A stretch of 58,957 bases of DNA from Litorisediminicola beolgyonensis (GCF_042679605.1 NZ_JBHTMU010000026.1:1-58957); one strand, 5' to 3'. Shown: positions 24,923-34,039, counted from the stretch's first letter. Numbers and translations are program-made. Notes: generated by a model not told the origin, from the sequence alone.

Positions 24923-26236
24923 TCAGTCGATCAGGAACAGGGTGATCGCCGGGAACAGCACCAAAAGGATCACCCGGAGAATGTCCGAGGTGACGAACCA
25001 CATCACCGCCTTGTAGGTCTCGACCATCGGGGTCTGCCGATCCATCGAGTTGATGATGAAGAGGTTCATCCCCACCGGTGGCGTGATCAGACCGACCTCC
25101 ACCACGATCAGCACCAGGATTCCGAACCAGATCGCCATGTGCTCGGCCGACATCCCGAAATCCAGAACCGAGATCACCGGGAAGAAGATCGGGATCGTCA
25201 GGAGGATCATCGACAGCGAATCCATCAGGCAGCCGAAGGCGAGGTAGAACACCAGGACCATCGCCAGCACCGTCCACGGGCTGAAGCCCTGGCTGACCAC
25301 CCAGTTCGAGAGCTCCTGCGGCACCTGGCTCAGCGCCAGGAACGAGTTGTAGAGCCCCGCGCCCAGCACGATGAAGAAGATCATCGCGGTCGAGGTCGCC
25401 GTCGCGATGATGCTCTCCTTGAAGATCTGCCAGTTGAGATTGCCCGACAGCAGCGCCGCGATGCCGGTACCGGCCGCGCCGACGGCCGCGCCCTCGGTCG
25501 GGGTGAACCAGCCCAGGTAGATGCCGCCCACGACCAGCATGAAGACCAGGAGCACCGGCCAGACATCGAGAAGCGCGCGGATGCGCTCGCCATAGGGCAT
25601 GGGCTCGCGCGTGCCGGCGCTGTCGGGGTTGAGGCGCACGTAGATCGAGATGGTGATCATGTAGCCGACCGCCGCCAGGACCCCCGGCACGAAGGCCGCG
25701 AGGAAGAGCTTGGCGATGTTCTGCTCGGTCAGGATCGCGTAGATCACCAGGATCACCGAGGGCGGGATCAGGATGCCGAGCGTTCCGCCCGCCGCGAGCG
25801 TCGCGGTCGAGAACCCGCCCGAATATCCGTAGCGGCGCAGCTCCGGCAGGGCGACCCGGCTCATCGTGGCCGCGGTCGCGAGCGACGATCCGCAGATCGC
25901 GCCGAAGCCCGCGCAGGCTCCGACCGCCGCCATCGCCACACCGCCCCTGCGGTGGCCAAGCCAGCTTTCCGCCGCCTTGAAGAGCGACGAGGACATGCCC
26001 GACAAGGTCGCGAATTGCCCCATCAGGAGGAACATCGGGATGATCGTCAGCGAATAGCTCGAGAACGTCGTGTAGGTCTCGGATTTCAGCTTCGACATGA
26101 ACATGTTCGGCGTGCCGATCACCATCCACAGACCGCCGATCCCGCACAGGAGCATGGCGAGCCCGATGGGCGCGCGCAGGAAGATCATCAGCAGAAGGAC
26201 GGGAAAGGACAGGTAGCCCAGCTCGAGATTGGTCAA
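24923..26236 (-). CDS. dctM: TRAP transporter large permease DctM
   Basis: This is a 437-aa inner-membrane protein with about twelve segments and the DctM motifs GTLGILIPPSVILVIYAI, APTEGA-like FTPTEGAAVGA and LITPPVGMNLF. TRAP systems import organic acids with sodium. The start is a TTG (26234-26236) overlapping the dctQ stop as TTGA. No in-frame ATG is near, and the N-terminus LELGYLSFPVLLLMIFLRAPI aligns with the family from this point. Confidence 0.92.
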   Translation of the reverse strand: MTNLELGYLSFPVLLLMIFLRAPIGLAMLLCGIGGLWMVIGTPNMFMSKLKSETYTTFSSYSLTIIPMFLLMGQFATLSGMSSSLFKAAESWLGHRRGGVAMAAVGACAGFGAICGSSLATAATMSRVALPELRRYGYSGGFSTATLAAGGTLGILIPPSVILVIYAILTEQNIAKLFLAAFVPGVLAAVGYMITISIYVRLNPDSAGTREPMPYGERIRALLDVWPVLLVFMLVVGGIYLGWFTPTEGAAVGAAGTGIAALLSGNLNWQIFKESIIATATSTAMIFFIVLGAGLYNSFLALSQVPQELSNWVVSQGFSPWTVLAMVLVFYLAFGCLMDSLSMILLTIPIFFPVISVLDFGMSAEHMAIWFGILVLIVVEVGLITPPVGMNLFIINSMDRQTPMVETYKAVMWFVTSDILRVILLVLFPAITLFLID

Positions 26237-26817
26237 TGTACCGCTCCTTCGCCCGCAGGCATCAGCCGCTTGCCGGTCACGATCTCGATCCAGCGCGCCG
26301 CGGCGCAGTAGATCGCGACCAGCGACGCGATCACCGCCGCGAAGAGGCTCGCCGCGTAGCCCCACCAGACCGGGTATTGCAGCAGGAACGAGGTCTCGCC
26401 GTAGCGCATCTTGTCCTGCATGCCCTCGAAGAGCCGCCAGGTGATCAGCACGATCACCGCCGCCAGGACCACCTCCCAGAAGGCGATGATGACGCGGTTC
26501 GCGCGGGGCGACAGGAACGAGGTGAAGACGTCCACCGTCGCATGCGCGCCGTAATACTGGCAGGCCGGAAGGAAGGAGAAGATCGCGAAGGCGACGCCGG
26601 TCTCGACCAGCTCGAAATCGCCCGTGACCGGACCGACACCGGTGCCCAGAAGCGCGGCCGCCAGTCCCGGCGCGAGCCCTTCGAGGAACCCCGAATGTCC
26701 CAGCGTATTCAGACCCCGCCCGAGGACGCTGACACAGGTCAGCACCACGAGCGCCGTCAGGATGAGCCCGCCGAGGATCGCCATCGCTCGTGCGAGAAGT
26801 TCCACCAGCCGTTGCAT
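26233..26817 (-). CDS. dctQ: TRAP transporter small permease DctQ
   Basis: This 194-aa four-helix membrane protein partners DctM. Family cues are LTCVSVLGRGL in helix 1, a central ATVDVFTSFLSPRANRVI and WRLFEGMQDKMRYGE before the last helices (WWGYAASLFAAVIASL). A loop between helices 1 and 2 is longer than usual. The ATG at 26817 has GGGGAG at proper spacing; ATG 26832 is the alternative. The gene is 62 bp after dctP. Confidence 0.88.
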   Translation of the reverse strand: MQRLVELLARAMAILGGLILTALVVLTCVSVLGRGLNTLGHSGFLEGLAPGLAAALLGTGVGPVTGDFELVETGVAFAIFSFLPACQYYGAHATVDVFTSFLSPRANRVIIAFWEVVLAAVIVLITWRLFEGMQDKMRYGETSFLLQYPVWWGYAASLFAAVIASLVAIYCAAARWIEIVTGKRLMPAGEGAVH

Positions 26818-26879
26818 CGGCTCTCCCCCCATGTTCGTGACGCCGGGGCGCGGTCATCCGCACCCCGGCAAGCGCCGGA

Positions 26880-27914
26880 TCAGTTCTCGGCGAACTGGTC
26901 GATCAGCTCGAGAGCGCGGGCGCGCAGAGCGGCACCGTCCATGCCGGCCCCGGTCATCTCCTCGACCCAGGCGTCGCTGGTGGGCGCCGCGGCCTCGCGC
27001 CACTCGGCGACCTGCTCTTCGGTCAGCGTGGTCACGGTGTTGCCGAGTTCGAGCGCCTTGGCGCGCTCGGGCGCGTCGTCGGCCTGCATCTGCGCCCCGG
27101 CATTGCCCGAGAACTCGAGACCGGAATTGTTGTCGATCACCTTCTTCAGATCGTCCGGCAGCGCCTCGTAGCGGTCCTTGTTCATCGCCAGGACGAAGGT
27201 TGCGACATAGAGCGCGGGCAGCCCGAACTCGAGATGGTTGGTCACCAGCTCCGGCACCTTCAGCGCGCCGGTCACCTCCCACGGGATCACCGTGGCGTCG
27301 ATCACGCCCTTCGACAGCCCCTCGGGCACCGCCGGAACCGGCATGCCGATCGGGGTCGCGCCGAGACGCTCGAACATCCCGTTGGTCACGCGGGTCGGGG
27401 CGCGCAGCTTGACGCCGTTCAGGTCGGAGACCGAAACGATCGGGTTCTTCGAGTGGATCAGGCCCGGGCCATGCACCCAGAGCCCCAGAACCTTGATGTC
27501 CTTGAAATCCTCATCGAACATCGTCTCTTCGCCCAGCGTCCAGTAGGCGCGGCTCGTCGCGCCGCTGTCGAGCGAGGTGAAGGGCAGCTCGAACACCTCG
27601 GTGCGCGGGAAGCGGCCCGGCGTGTAGCCCGGCAGCGTCCAGACGATATCGGCCACGCCGTCGATCACCTGGTCCATCAGCTGCGGCGGCGTGCCGCCAA
27701 GCTGCATGGCAGGATAGCGCTCGATCTTGATCCGACCCTCGCTCTCGGCCTCGATCTTGTCGGCCCAGGGATCGAGGATCTTGGCCGGCACGTTCGCCTG
27801 CGCGGGCAGGAACTGGTGCAGCCGGAGCGTCACCTCCTGCGCCAAGGCCGCGCTCGCGCCGAGCCCAAAGCCCAGAAGTGCGCCCGCGGCGCCGATCATC
27901 GTTCTGCGAAGCAT
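26880..27914 (-). CDS. dctP: TRAP transporter substrate-binding protein DctP
   Basis: This is a 344-aa periplasmic solute receptor. The signal peptide ends near ASAALAQE. The mature part has the DctP pattern LRLHQFLPAQANVPAKILDPWADKIE (residues 28-53), GRFPRTEVFELPF, LNGVKLRAPTRV with the carboxylate-binding Arg, and a late WREAA...WVEEM. This points to an organic-acid ligand, consistent with the CoA-pathway genes in the operon. The SD GGGAGG precedes ATG 27914. It is the first gene of the operon. Confidence 0.93.
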   Translation of the reverse strand: MLRRTMIGAAGALLGFGLGASAALAQEVTLRLHQFLPAQANVPAKILDPWADKIEAESEGRIKIERYPAMQLGGTPPQLMDQVIDGVADIVWTLPGYTPGRFPRTEVFELPFTSLDSGATSRAYWTLGEETMFDEDFKDIKVLGLWVHGPGLIHSKNPIVSVSDLNGVKLRAPTRVTNGMFERLGATPIGMPVPAVPEGLSKGVIDATVIPWEVTGALKVPELVTNHLEFGLPALYVATFVLAMNKDRYEALPDDLKKVIDNNSGLEFSGNAGAQMQADDAPERAKALELGNTVTTLTEEQVAEWREAAAPTSDAWVEEMTGAGMDGAALRARALELIDQFAEN

Positions 27915-27966
27915 GTGTGTCCTCCCATGTCGCGACCGGTCCCTCGGGACCGTCCTTGCGACAATC

Positions 27967-27981
27967 ATTATACGGTATAAT
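27967..27981. promoter_or_regulatory. Candidate MarR operator before dctP
   Basis: ATTATACGGTATAAT is a perfect 7-1-7 inverted repeat, strikingly AT-rich for this sequence, 53 bp upstream of the dctP ATG. It contains the minus-strand TATAAT, so a bound repressor would block the promoter. The MarR protein of the operon is the natural candidate. Confidence 0.7.
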
Positions 27982-27993
27982 CATTTTTGTCCA
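27967..27993 (-). promoter_or_regulatory. Predicted sigma-70 promoter of the dctP operon
   Basis: On the minus strand TGGACA (27988-27993) and a perfect TATAAT (27967-27972) are separated by 15 nt, slightly short. The -10 lies within the palindrome above. It drives dctP-dctQ-dctM-SDR-crotonase-marR-amidohydrolase. Confidence 0.55.
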
Positions 27994-28097
27994 GCGCGAC
28001 CGAACGAGGCCGCCCATCGGCGGAGACTAGAAGCATGTCCCACCGGTGAGAAGCGGGAAGCATTAGATAATCCGGATCGGTTTGGCTCTGATTTCGC

Positions 28098-30659
28098 TCA
28101 GAAACGGTCGAGCAGACGCTCCAGGTACTCAAGCTCGACATCGGGCCGCTCGCCATCTCCGGTGCGGCGGCGAATCTCGTCCAGAAGCTCGCGCGCCCGG
28201 CGGTAGACATCCTCGCCCTGGAGCATGCCCTCGTCGGTGCCGATCTGCCCGTTCGAGCCCGTATCGCGCCCGAGCGGATCGCGCTGCTGGCCCGGTTCGG
28301 AGCCCTGCGCCTGGCCTTCCTGGCCGGGCTGACCCTGCTGGCCCTGCTCCTCGGCCAGCGCCTCGCCGAGATTGCGCAGACCTTCGCGGAGCGCCTCCAT
28401 CGCCTCGGACTGGCGATCAATGGCCTCGGGCAGATCGCCCTCGCGCAAGGCCTGTTCGGCCCCCTCCATCGCGTCCTCGGCACCTTCCAAGGCCTCGCGC
28501 GCCGCACGACCAGACTCCGAGCCTTGACCCGGCAGGTTCTGGCGCTGGCGGTTCAGTTCCTGCCGGAGCGCGCGCTGACGGTTCTCAAGGCTCTCCTGCA
28601 TCGACTGACCACCCTGGCCATCCTGACCCTGCTGATCGCCCTGCCCCTGGCCCTGCTGGCCCTGCTGACCCTGCCCCTGCTGGCCCTGCTGTCCCTGCTG
28701 CTGCTGGCCCTGCTGTCCGGGATTGAACTGCTCCTGCAGATCGCGGAACGCCTCGTCCGACAGCCCCTGCTGATCGCGCAGCGTCTCGGCCAGGTCGTCC
28801 ATCGCCTGCTGGCCGGGCGATTGCTGCCCCTGCCCCTGGCCTTGGGTGACCTGCATGTTCTCCATCATCTGACGCAGCTCTTCGAGCGCCTGCTGCGCCT
28901 CGGCCATGCGGCCCTGCTCCATCAGCTCCTGGATGCGATCCATCATCGCCTGCAGATCAAGCTGCTGCATCTCCTGCTGCTCGCCCTGCTGGTTCTGGGC
29001 CATGCCGTTCTCGTTGCCTTCCTGCTGCTGCTGGCGCGCGAGCTGGCGCAGATACTCGTCCGTCGCCTCCCGCAGCTCCTGCATCAGCTCCGCGATCTCC
29101 TGCTCGGAGGCGCCGTTCTTCATCGCCTCGGCCAGCCGGTCCTGCGCCCGCTGCAGCCGCTCCAGCGCGTCCTGCAGATCGCCCTCTTCGAGCACCAGCG
29201 CCAGCTCCCACATCGCCTCGGCGATCTCGTCGCGGGTCGCCTCGTCCATGCCGGTCTCGGCCTCGATCCGGCGCAGGACCTCGCGCAGCTGCAGATACTG
29301 CCCCGGCTTGCGGAAGACATCGTCCGGCTGGTAGCTGATCGCGCGCAGGATCATCGCCACGTCCCGCGCGTTCTGGCGGTTCCACAGCAGCGACTGTCGC
29401 AGCTCGATCACCGCCGCCGCCATCGGATCGAAGAAGCGCCGCCCCGGCAGCACCCGCACCTCGGTCGCGATCTCGCTCTCCTGCCCGGCGGCATCGCTCA
29501 CCCGCAGATCGACGGTCACCGGCAGGTTGGCCCAGGGATGCTTCGAGAAATTCTCGACCAGTTTCTCGGAAAACTCGGCCCGGCTTCCGGCGATCGGCAT
29601 CGGCAGGGGCACCTCGATGACCTGCCGCGTCTCCGGCGCGATCACGCGCCCGAAGCGACGATCGACCTCGCCCAACGCCAGCTCGATCCGCGCCACACCG
29701 TCGACCACGCCGAAATCGTCCCTGGCGGCGAAGGGCAGCGAGGCCTCGCCCTCGTAGCTGGCCTCCCATTCGCCGTCGAACCCGACCTCGGGCCCGTCAT
29801 CCGGCATCATCGCCAGGTCCCAGGCGCGCCCGCCCGGCCCGTCGATGGCCAGCCGACCCGACCGCGCGACCTCGAACTCCTGCGCCGTCGCCACATCGCC
29901 CTCTTCGGGCAGAGGCCGCCCCGAGACGCTCTCTGTCACGCTCAGCGCGCCCTCGGGGCCGTACATCCGAAGCGTGATCCGCGCGGCCTCGGGCACCTCG
30001 ATCTCGGGGTCGGAGATATCGTTCAGGTAAACCGCCGGCAGCCGCGTGTAGCCCGGAGGCTCCATCCAGCCCTCCCAGGTCGGCCCCGCCGCGATCTCCG
30101 TCCCGCCCGGCCCCATGCCGGTCACCGAAGAGACCCGCATCACCGACCCGAAGAGGATCGCGACCGACAGCGCCAGAAGCGCCACATAGCGGAGCGCGAA
30201 GGGATCGGCCGAAGCGACCCGCAGATCGGGCTCCGGCGCCCGCGCGCTTTTCAGCCGCGTCCGCATCCGCGCCTGGTGCGCGCGCCACACGGCCTCGGAG
30301 GCCGCGTCGCCGCCGCCGATGGCCTGCGCGTCGAGCGAGGTCATGATCGGCCGCCCGGCCATCGTCGCGTCGAGCCGCATCACCGCCTGCTCGCGGCTCG
30401 GCAGCCGGAACCGCACGAGCCCGCGCCAGAGCGCCCAGACCGCCGCCACAACGACGACCACCCCTGCCGCCCAGACCGCTTCGACCGGCACCATGTCCTG
30501 AACGCCGAGCATCAGCGCCGCCAGCGCCACGAAGGCGACCGACCAGAGCGGCCAGAACGCGCGCACGACGCGTTCGGCGACCATCCCGGCGCGGGTCAGC
30601 GCCAGGGGCCGTCGGATCTCGTGCAGGATCGCAGAGGCGGTGGGGGTCGGTTCCGTCAT
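28098..30659 (-). CDS. DUF4175 / TIGR02302 family membrane protein with Gln/Gly-rich region
   Basis: The 853-aa protein has two close hydrophobic segments near residues 35-80 and a third near 155-170. A beta-rich periplasmic part follows (WMEPPGYTRLPAVYLND and onward), then a long helical Glu/Gln region. Residues about 560-700 are dominated by Gln, Gly and Met, including GQQGQQGQGQ tracts. The C-terminus RRRTGDGERPDVELEYLERLLDRF is well structured. Function of the family is undefined. It follows lysA by 51 bp on the same strand. A very long open frame on the opposite strand is an artefact of codon bias. Confidence 0.8.
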   Translation of the reverse strand: MTEPTPTASAILHEIRRPLALTRAGMVAERVVRAFWPLWSVAFVALAALMLGVQDMVPVEAVWAAGVVVVVAAVWALWRGLVRFRLPSREQAVMRLDATMAGRPIMTSLDAQAIGGGDAASEAVWRAHQARMRTRLKSARAPEPDLRVASADPFALRYVALLALSVAILFGSVMRVSSVTGMGPGGTEIAAGPTWEGWMEPPGYTRLPAVYLNDISDPEIEVPEAARITLRMYGPEGALSVTESVSGRPLPEEGDVATAQEFEVARSGRLAIDGPGGRAWDLAMMPDDGPEVGFDGEWEASYEGEASLPFAARDDFGVVDGVARIELALGEVDRRFGRVIAPETRQVIEVPLPMPIAGSRAEFSEKLVENFSKHPWANLPVTVDLRVSDAAGQESEIATEVRVLPGRRFFDPMAAAVIELRQSLLWNRQNARDVAMILRAISYQPDDVFRKPGQYLQLREVLRRIEAETGMDEATRDEIAEAMWELALVLEEGDLQDALERLQRAQDRLAEAMKNGASEQEIAELMQELREATDEYLRQLARQQQQEGNENGMAQNQQGEQQEMQQLDLQAMMDRIQELMEQGRMAEAQQALEELRQMMENMQVTQGQGQGQQSPGQQAMDDLAETLRDQQGLSDEAFRDLQEQFNPGQQGQQQQGQQGQQGQGQQGQQGQGQGDQQGQDGQGGQSMQESLENRQRALRQELNRQRQNLPGQGSESGRAAREALEGAEDAMEGAEQALREGDLPEAIDRQSEAMEALREGLRNLGEALAEEQGQQGQPGQEGQAQGSEPGQQRDPLGRDTGSNGQIGTDEGMLQGEDVYRRARELLDEIRRRTGDGERPDVELEYLERLLDRF

Positions 30660-30710
30660 GCGCTCTCTGGCTGGGCCTCCTTCCGGGTCCCGGCCATGAG
30701 ACGCATCACC

Positions 30711-31976
30711 TCACAGCCATTCCGGAACAGTATCGCGCGAAATGATTTCGTCAAAGCTTGGCCGCGCCCGGATGACGGCATGGTGATCGTCTTTCACCAG
30801 GACCTCGGGCACAAGCGGACGCGTGTTGTACTCGCTCGACATCACCGCGCCATAGGCCCCCGCCGACCGGAAGGCGACGAGGTCGCCTGCCTTCAATTCG
30901 GGCATCTCGCGCGACTTCGCGAAGGTATCGCCCGATTCGCAGACCGGCCCGACGATGTCGTAAACCGTCCGCTCATGCCCCGGCTGCGGCTCGATCACCG
31001 GCACGATATCGTGCCAGGCGTCATACATGGCGGGCCGGATCAGGTCGTTCATCGCCGCGTCGAGGATCAGGAACCGGCGCCCCTCGCCCTCCTTCACGTA
31101 GATCACCCGCGACAGGAGGATCCCGGCGTTCCCGGCGATAAGCCGCCCCGGCTCGATCTCCACCTCGCAGCCGAGATCGCCCACGGTGCGCTTGATCAGC
31201 GCGCCGTATTCGGTCGGAAGCGGCGGCGCCTCGTTCGAGCGTGTATAGGGGATCCCCAAACCCCCGCCGAGATCGAGCCGCCGGATGTCATGCCCGTCGT
31301 TGCGCAGGGCGGCGGTCAGATCGGCGACCTTGCGATAGGCCGCCTCGAAGGGCGCCAGATCGGTCAGTTGCGACCCGATATGCACGTCGATCCCGATCAC
31401 CTCGATCCCCGGCAGCGCCGCGGCCTCGGCATAGACCGCGCGCGCCTTTGCGATCGGGATGCCGAACTTGTTCTCGGACTTGCCCGTCGCGATCTTGGCA
31501 TGGGTCTTGGCGTCCACGTCGGGATTGACCCGGAGCGTCACCGGCGCGCGCACGCCCATCGACGCCGCGATCCGGCTGATCGCCAGAAGCTCCGGCTCGC
31601 TCTCGACATTGAACTGACGGATTCCGCCCTCGAGCGCCGCGCGGATCTCCTCCTCGGTCTTGCCGACGCCGGAAAAGACGATCCGCTCGCCCGGCACACC
31701 CGCCGCCCGGGCCCGCGCATATTCGCCGCCCGAGACCACATCCATGCCCGCGCCGAGCGCCGCCAGCGTCTTCAGGATCGCCTGGTTCGAGGCCGCCTTC
31801 ATCGCGTAGCAGACAAGATGCGGCATGCCCTCGAGCGCCTCGTCGAAGAGCCGGAAATGCCGCGTCAGCGTCGCGGTGGAATAGACATAGGCCGGGGTGC
31901 CGACCGAGGCCGCGATGTCCAGAAGCGAGACATCCTCGGCATGCAGCACACCGTCGCGATAGAGAAAATGATCCAT
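30711..31976 (-). CDS. lysA: Diaminopimelate decarboxylase
   Basis: LysA makes L-lysine from meso-diaminopimelate using PLP. The 421-aa length is normal. PLP Lys60 is in LVCYAMKAASN. The glycine loop is GGGLGIPY, substrate residues are in EPGRLIAGNAG and the dimer-partner catalytic Cys is in GPVCESGDTFA. ATG 31976 is preferred to GTG 31982 because GGAGG lies 5 nt before it. The upstream 187-bp gap carries the tailed repeat element. Confidence 0.96.
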   Translation of the reverse strand: MDHFLYRDGVLHAEDVSLLDIAASVGTPAYVYSTATLTRHFRLFDEALEGMPHLVCYAMKAASNQAILKTLAALGAGMDVVSGGEYARARAAGVPGERIVFSGVGKTEEEIRAALEGGIRQFNVESEPELLAISRIAASMGVRAPVTLRVNPDVDAKTHAKIATGKSENKFGIPIAKARAVYAEAAALPGIEVIGIDVHIGSQLTDLAPFEAAYRKVADLTAALRNDGHDIRRLDLGGGLGIPYTRSNEAPPLPTEYGALIKRTVGDLGCEVEIEPGRLIAGNAGILLSRVIYVKEGEGRRFLILDAAMNDLIRPAMYDAWHDIVPVIEPQPGHERTVYDIVGPVCESGDTFAKSREMPELKAGDLVAFRSAGAYGAVMSSEYNTRPLVPEVLVKDDHHAVIRARPSFDEIISRDTVPEWL

Positions 31977-32080
31977 GCACACCTCCGCCAGACCGCGCGC
32001 GCTCTAGCGCAGATGCGCCGCCGGAGGAACCCCGCCGGAAAAGATTCCCCCACCCGGGGACCGGCGCGCCCCCGCCCCTG

Positions 32081-32145
32081 CTTCTCTTTTTCCCAAATAC
32101 CGCCGGGGGTGAATTGGCCGAAGGCCAAGAGGGGGCAGCGCCCCC
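32081..32145 (-). repeat. Tailed double hairpin, copy A (lysA/DUF2834 gap)
   Basis: Read on the minus strand, GGGGGCGCTGCCCCC (32131-32145) is followed by a TTGGCC/GGCCAA hairpin (32114-32128) and then TATTTGGGAAAAAGAGAAG (32081-32099). The terminal motif recurs behind a different hairpin at 52752-52770. It lies after the DUF2834 gene, so it may be a 3'-end processing or termination element or a dispersed repeat. Confidence 0.6.
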
Positions 32146-32163
32146 TATAAACCCCGCCCCGCC

Positions 32164-32487
32164 TCAGCCCACCGGCTTCGAACGGAAGTAGAGATAGAGC
32201 GGCAGCCCGCAGCTCACCCCGATGCAGTAGATCGCCGGGATCGCCAGGAGCGCCTCCCAATTCCGCCGCACCGCGACCTCGGCGAGGATCCAGAGCGTCA
32301 GCGTGATCGCCGCGATGGTCAGGTCCCAGACGAGCCCGGTGGTCGAGGCGTTCACGTACCAGGCGTCGATCAGCGCCCCGAGCGACCAGCCGTTCCCCGC
32401 CATGTAGCTCAGGAAATACCACATCGGATGCACCGCGCCCCAAAGCGCCAGCGCCAGCCAGAGCGGTCTCAGCCCGTGGGCCGTCAC
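32164..32487 (-). CDS. DUF2834 family membrane protein
   Basis: This 107-aa protein has three hydrophobic segments and family motifs HPMWYFLSYMAGNGWSLG, AWYVNASTTGLVWDLTIA and CIGVSCGLPLYLYFRSK. Function is unknown. The ATG overlaps the stop of the small lipoprotein gene as ATGA (32484-32487), placing it in the argH operon. Confidence 0.82.
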   Translation of the reverse strand: MTAHGLRPLWLALALWGAVHPMWYFLSYMAGNGWSLGALIDAWYVNASTTGLVWDLTIAAITLTLWILAEVAVRRNWEALLAIPAIYCIGVSCGLPLYLYFRSKPVG

Positions 32488-32669
32488 AGCCCGAGCCCCA
32501 CGCTCAGCGGACCCTTCCTGAGCCCGACCGAAGCGCCGGTCCGGACCCCGTCCGAGCCGACCGACACCGTCGCCCCGTAGGTGGGCCGCACCGGCTCGCC
32601 ATCGGCGCCGCAGCCCGCCAGCACCGCAAGCGCCAAAAGCGCCGCCATCATCCCAGAAGCTCGGACCAT
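32484..32669 (-). CDS. Small lipoprotein next to argH
   Basis: The 61-aa product has a clear lipobox (ALAVLAGC, Cys20) and a short Gly/Val/Ser-rich mature part (ATVSVGSDGVRTGASVGLRKG). It begins inside the last 22 bp of argH and its stop overlaps the DUF2834 gene. Small lipoproteins in this position recur beside argH in related bacteria, as far as I recall; role unknown. Confidence 0.72.
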   Translation of the reverse strand: MVRASGMMAALLALAVLAGCGADGEPVRPTYGATVSVGSDGVRTGASVGLRKGPLSVGLGL

Positions 32670-34039
32670 CTCGCCACCTGTTCCTTCACCCGCAGCGGCG
32701 CGGTGCCGCCATAGCTCACCCGGCTCGCGACCGAGTTCTCCACGCCGAGCACCCCGAAGACCTCCTCGGTGATGCCCTCATGGACCTCGCGCATCTCCGC
32801 GAGCGTCAGCTCCGGCAGGTCGCAGCCCTTGGCCTCGGCCCGCGCCACCAGCGCGCCGGTGACGTGATGCGCTTCACGGAAAGGTAGGCCCAGAACCCGC
32901 ACCAGCCAGTCCGCCAGGTCGGTCGCGGTCGAAAACCCGCTCGCCGCCGCGCGCTCCAGCGCCGGGCGGTTCGCGGTCATGTCGCGCACCATGCCCTCCA
33001 TCGCCGCAAGCGCCAGCGCGAGGGTGTCGGCCGCGTCGAAGACCTGTTCCTTGTCCTCCTGCATGTCCTTGGAATAGGCCAAGGGCAGGCCTTTCATCAC
33101 CATCATCAGCGCCACATTCGCCCCGAAGATGCGCCCCACCTTGGCGCGGATCAGCTCGGCCGCGTCGGGGTTCTTCTTCTGCGGCATGATCGACGACCCG
33201 GTCGAGAACCGGTCCGACAGCGTCACGAAGCGGAACTGCGCCGAGGACCAGATCACCAGCTCTTCGGCGAAGCGCGACAGGTGCATCGCCGCGATCGAGG
33301 CGACCGACAGGAACTCCAGCGCGAAATCCCGGTCCGACACCGCGTCGAGCGAATTGGCCGAAGGGCGGTCGAAGCCCAGCGCCTGCGCCGTCATCTCCCG
33401 GTCGATCGGGAACGAGGTCCCCGCCAGCGCCGCGGCGCCCAAGGGGCATTCGTTCATCCGCTCCCGCGCATCGCGCACCCGGCTGAGGTCGCGGCCGAAC
33501 ATCTCGACATAGGCCATCATGTGATGGCCCCAGGTCACCGGCTGCGCGGTCTGCAGATGCGTGAAGCCCGGCATCACCCACTCGGCCCCGGCCTCGGCCT
33601 GCGCCAGGAGCGCGCGCAGAAGCGCCAGGAGCTGCTCTTCGGTCTGGTCCAGCCGCTCGCGGACCCAGAGCCGGAAATCCGTCGCCACCTGGTCGTTGCG
33701 GGACCGCGCGGTGTGGAGCCGCCCGGCGGCGGGGCCCACGATCTCCTTCAGCCGCGCCTCCACGTTCATGTGGATGTCCTCGAGCGCGGGCGAAAAGGCG
33801 AACTCCCCGGCCTCGATCTCTGACATGACCGTGAGAAGCCCTTCCCGGATCGCCTCCACGTCGCTAGCTTCCACGATGCCCGTGGCGCCGAGCATGGCGG
33901 CATGGGCCCTCGAACCGGCAATATCCTGCGAGGCGAGCCGCTTGTCGAACCCGATCGACGCGTTGATCGCCTCCATGATCTCGTCGGGCCCGGCCGAGAA
34001 ACGGCCGCCCCACATCTGGTTCGAGGTCTTGTCTGACAT
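32648..34039 (-). CDS. argH: Argininosuccinate lyase
   Basis: ArgH cleaves argininosuccinate to arginine and fumarate. The 463-aa product has WGGRF at the N-terminus, HTARSRNDQVATDFRLW, the His general-base region HLQTAQPV and the fumarase-superfamily signature GSSIMPQKKNPDA. The ATG 34039 (MSDKTSN) is chosen; ATG 34045 two codons earlier is possible. Its start codon lies only about 20 bp from that of the divergent tlpA-like gene. Confidence 0.96.
   Translation of the reverse strand: MSDKTSNQMWGGRFSAGPDEIMEAINASIGFDKRLASQDIAGSRAHAAMLGATGIVEASDVEAIREGLLTVMSEIEAGEFAFSPALEDIHMNVEARLKEIVGPAAGRLHTARSRNDQVATDFRLWVRERLDQTEEQLLALLRALLAQAEAGAEWVMPGFTHLQTAQPVTWGHHMMAYVEMFGRDLSRVRDARERMNECPLGAAALAGTSFPIDREMTAQALGFDRPSANSLDAVSDRDFALEFLSVASIAAMHLSRFAEELVIWSSAQFRFVTLSDRFSTGSSIMPQKKNPDAAELIRAKVGRIFGANVALMMVMKGLPLAYSKDMQEDKEQVFDAADTLALALAAMEGMVRDMTANRPALERAAASGFSTATDLADWLVRVLGLPFREAHHVTGALVARAEAKGCDLPELTLAEMREVHEGITEEVFGVLGVENSVASRVSYGGTAPLRVKEQVARWSELLG

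Noticed and set aside
28640..28720. CAG/CTG-like tandem repeat or CRISPR-like array
   Set aside because: The apparent periodicity is the coding of GQQGQQ and GQGQ tracts in the DUF4175 protein; units are irregular and lack spacers.
28524..32150. 1208-codon open frame on the plus strand opposite DUF4175 and lysA
   Set aside because: It is exactly antisense to two well-supported genes, rich in Arg/His/Leu low-complexity text, and explained by GC-biased codon use that removes stops from the complementary frame.
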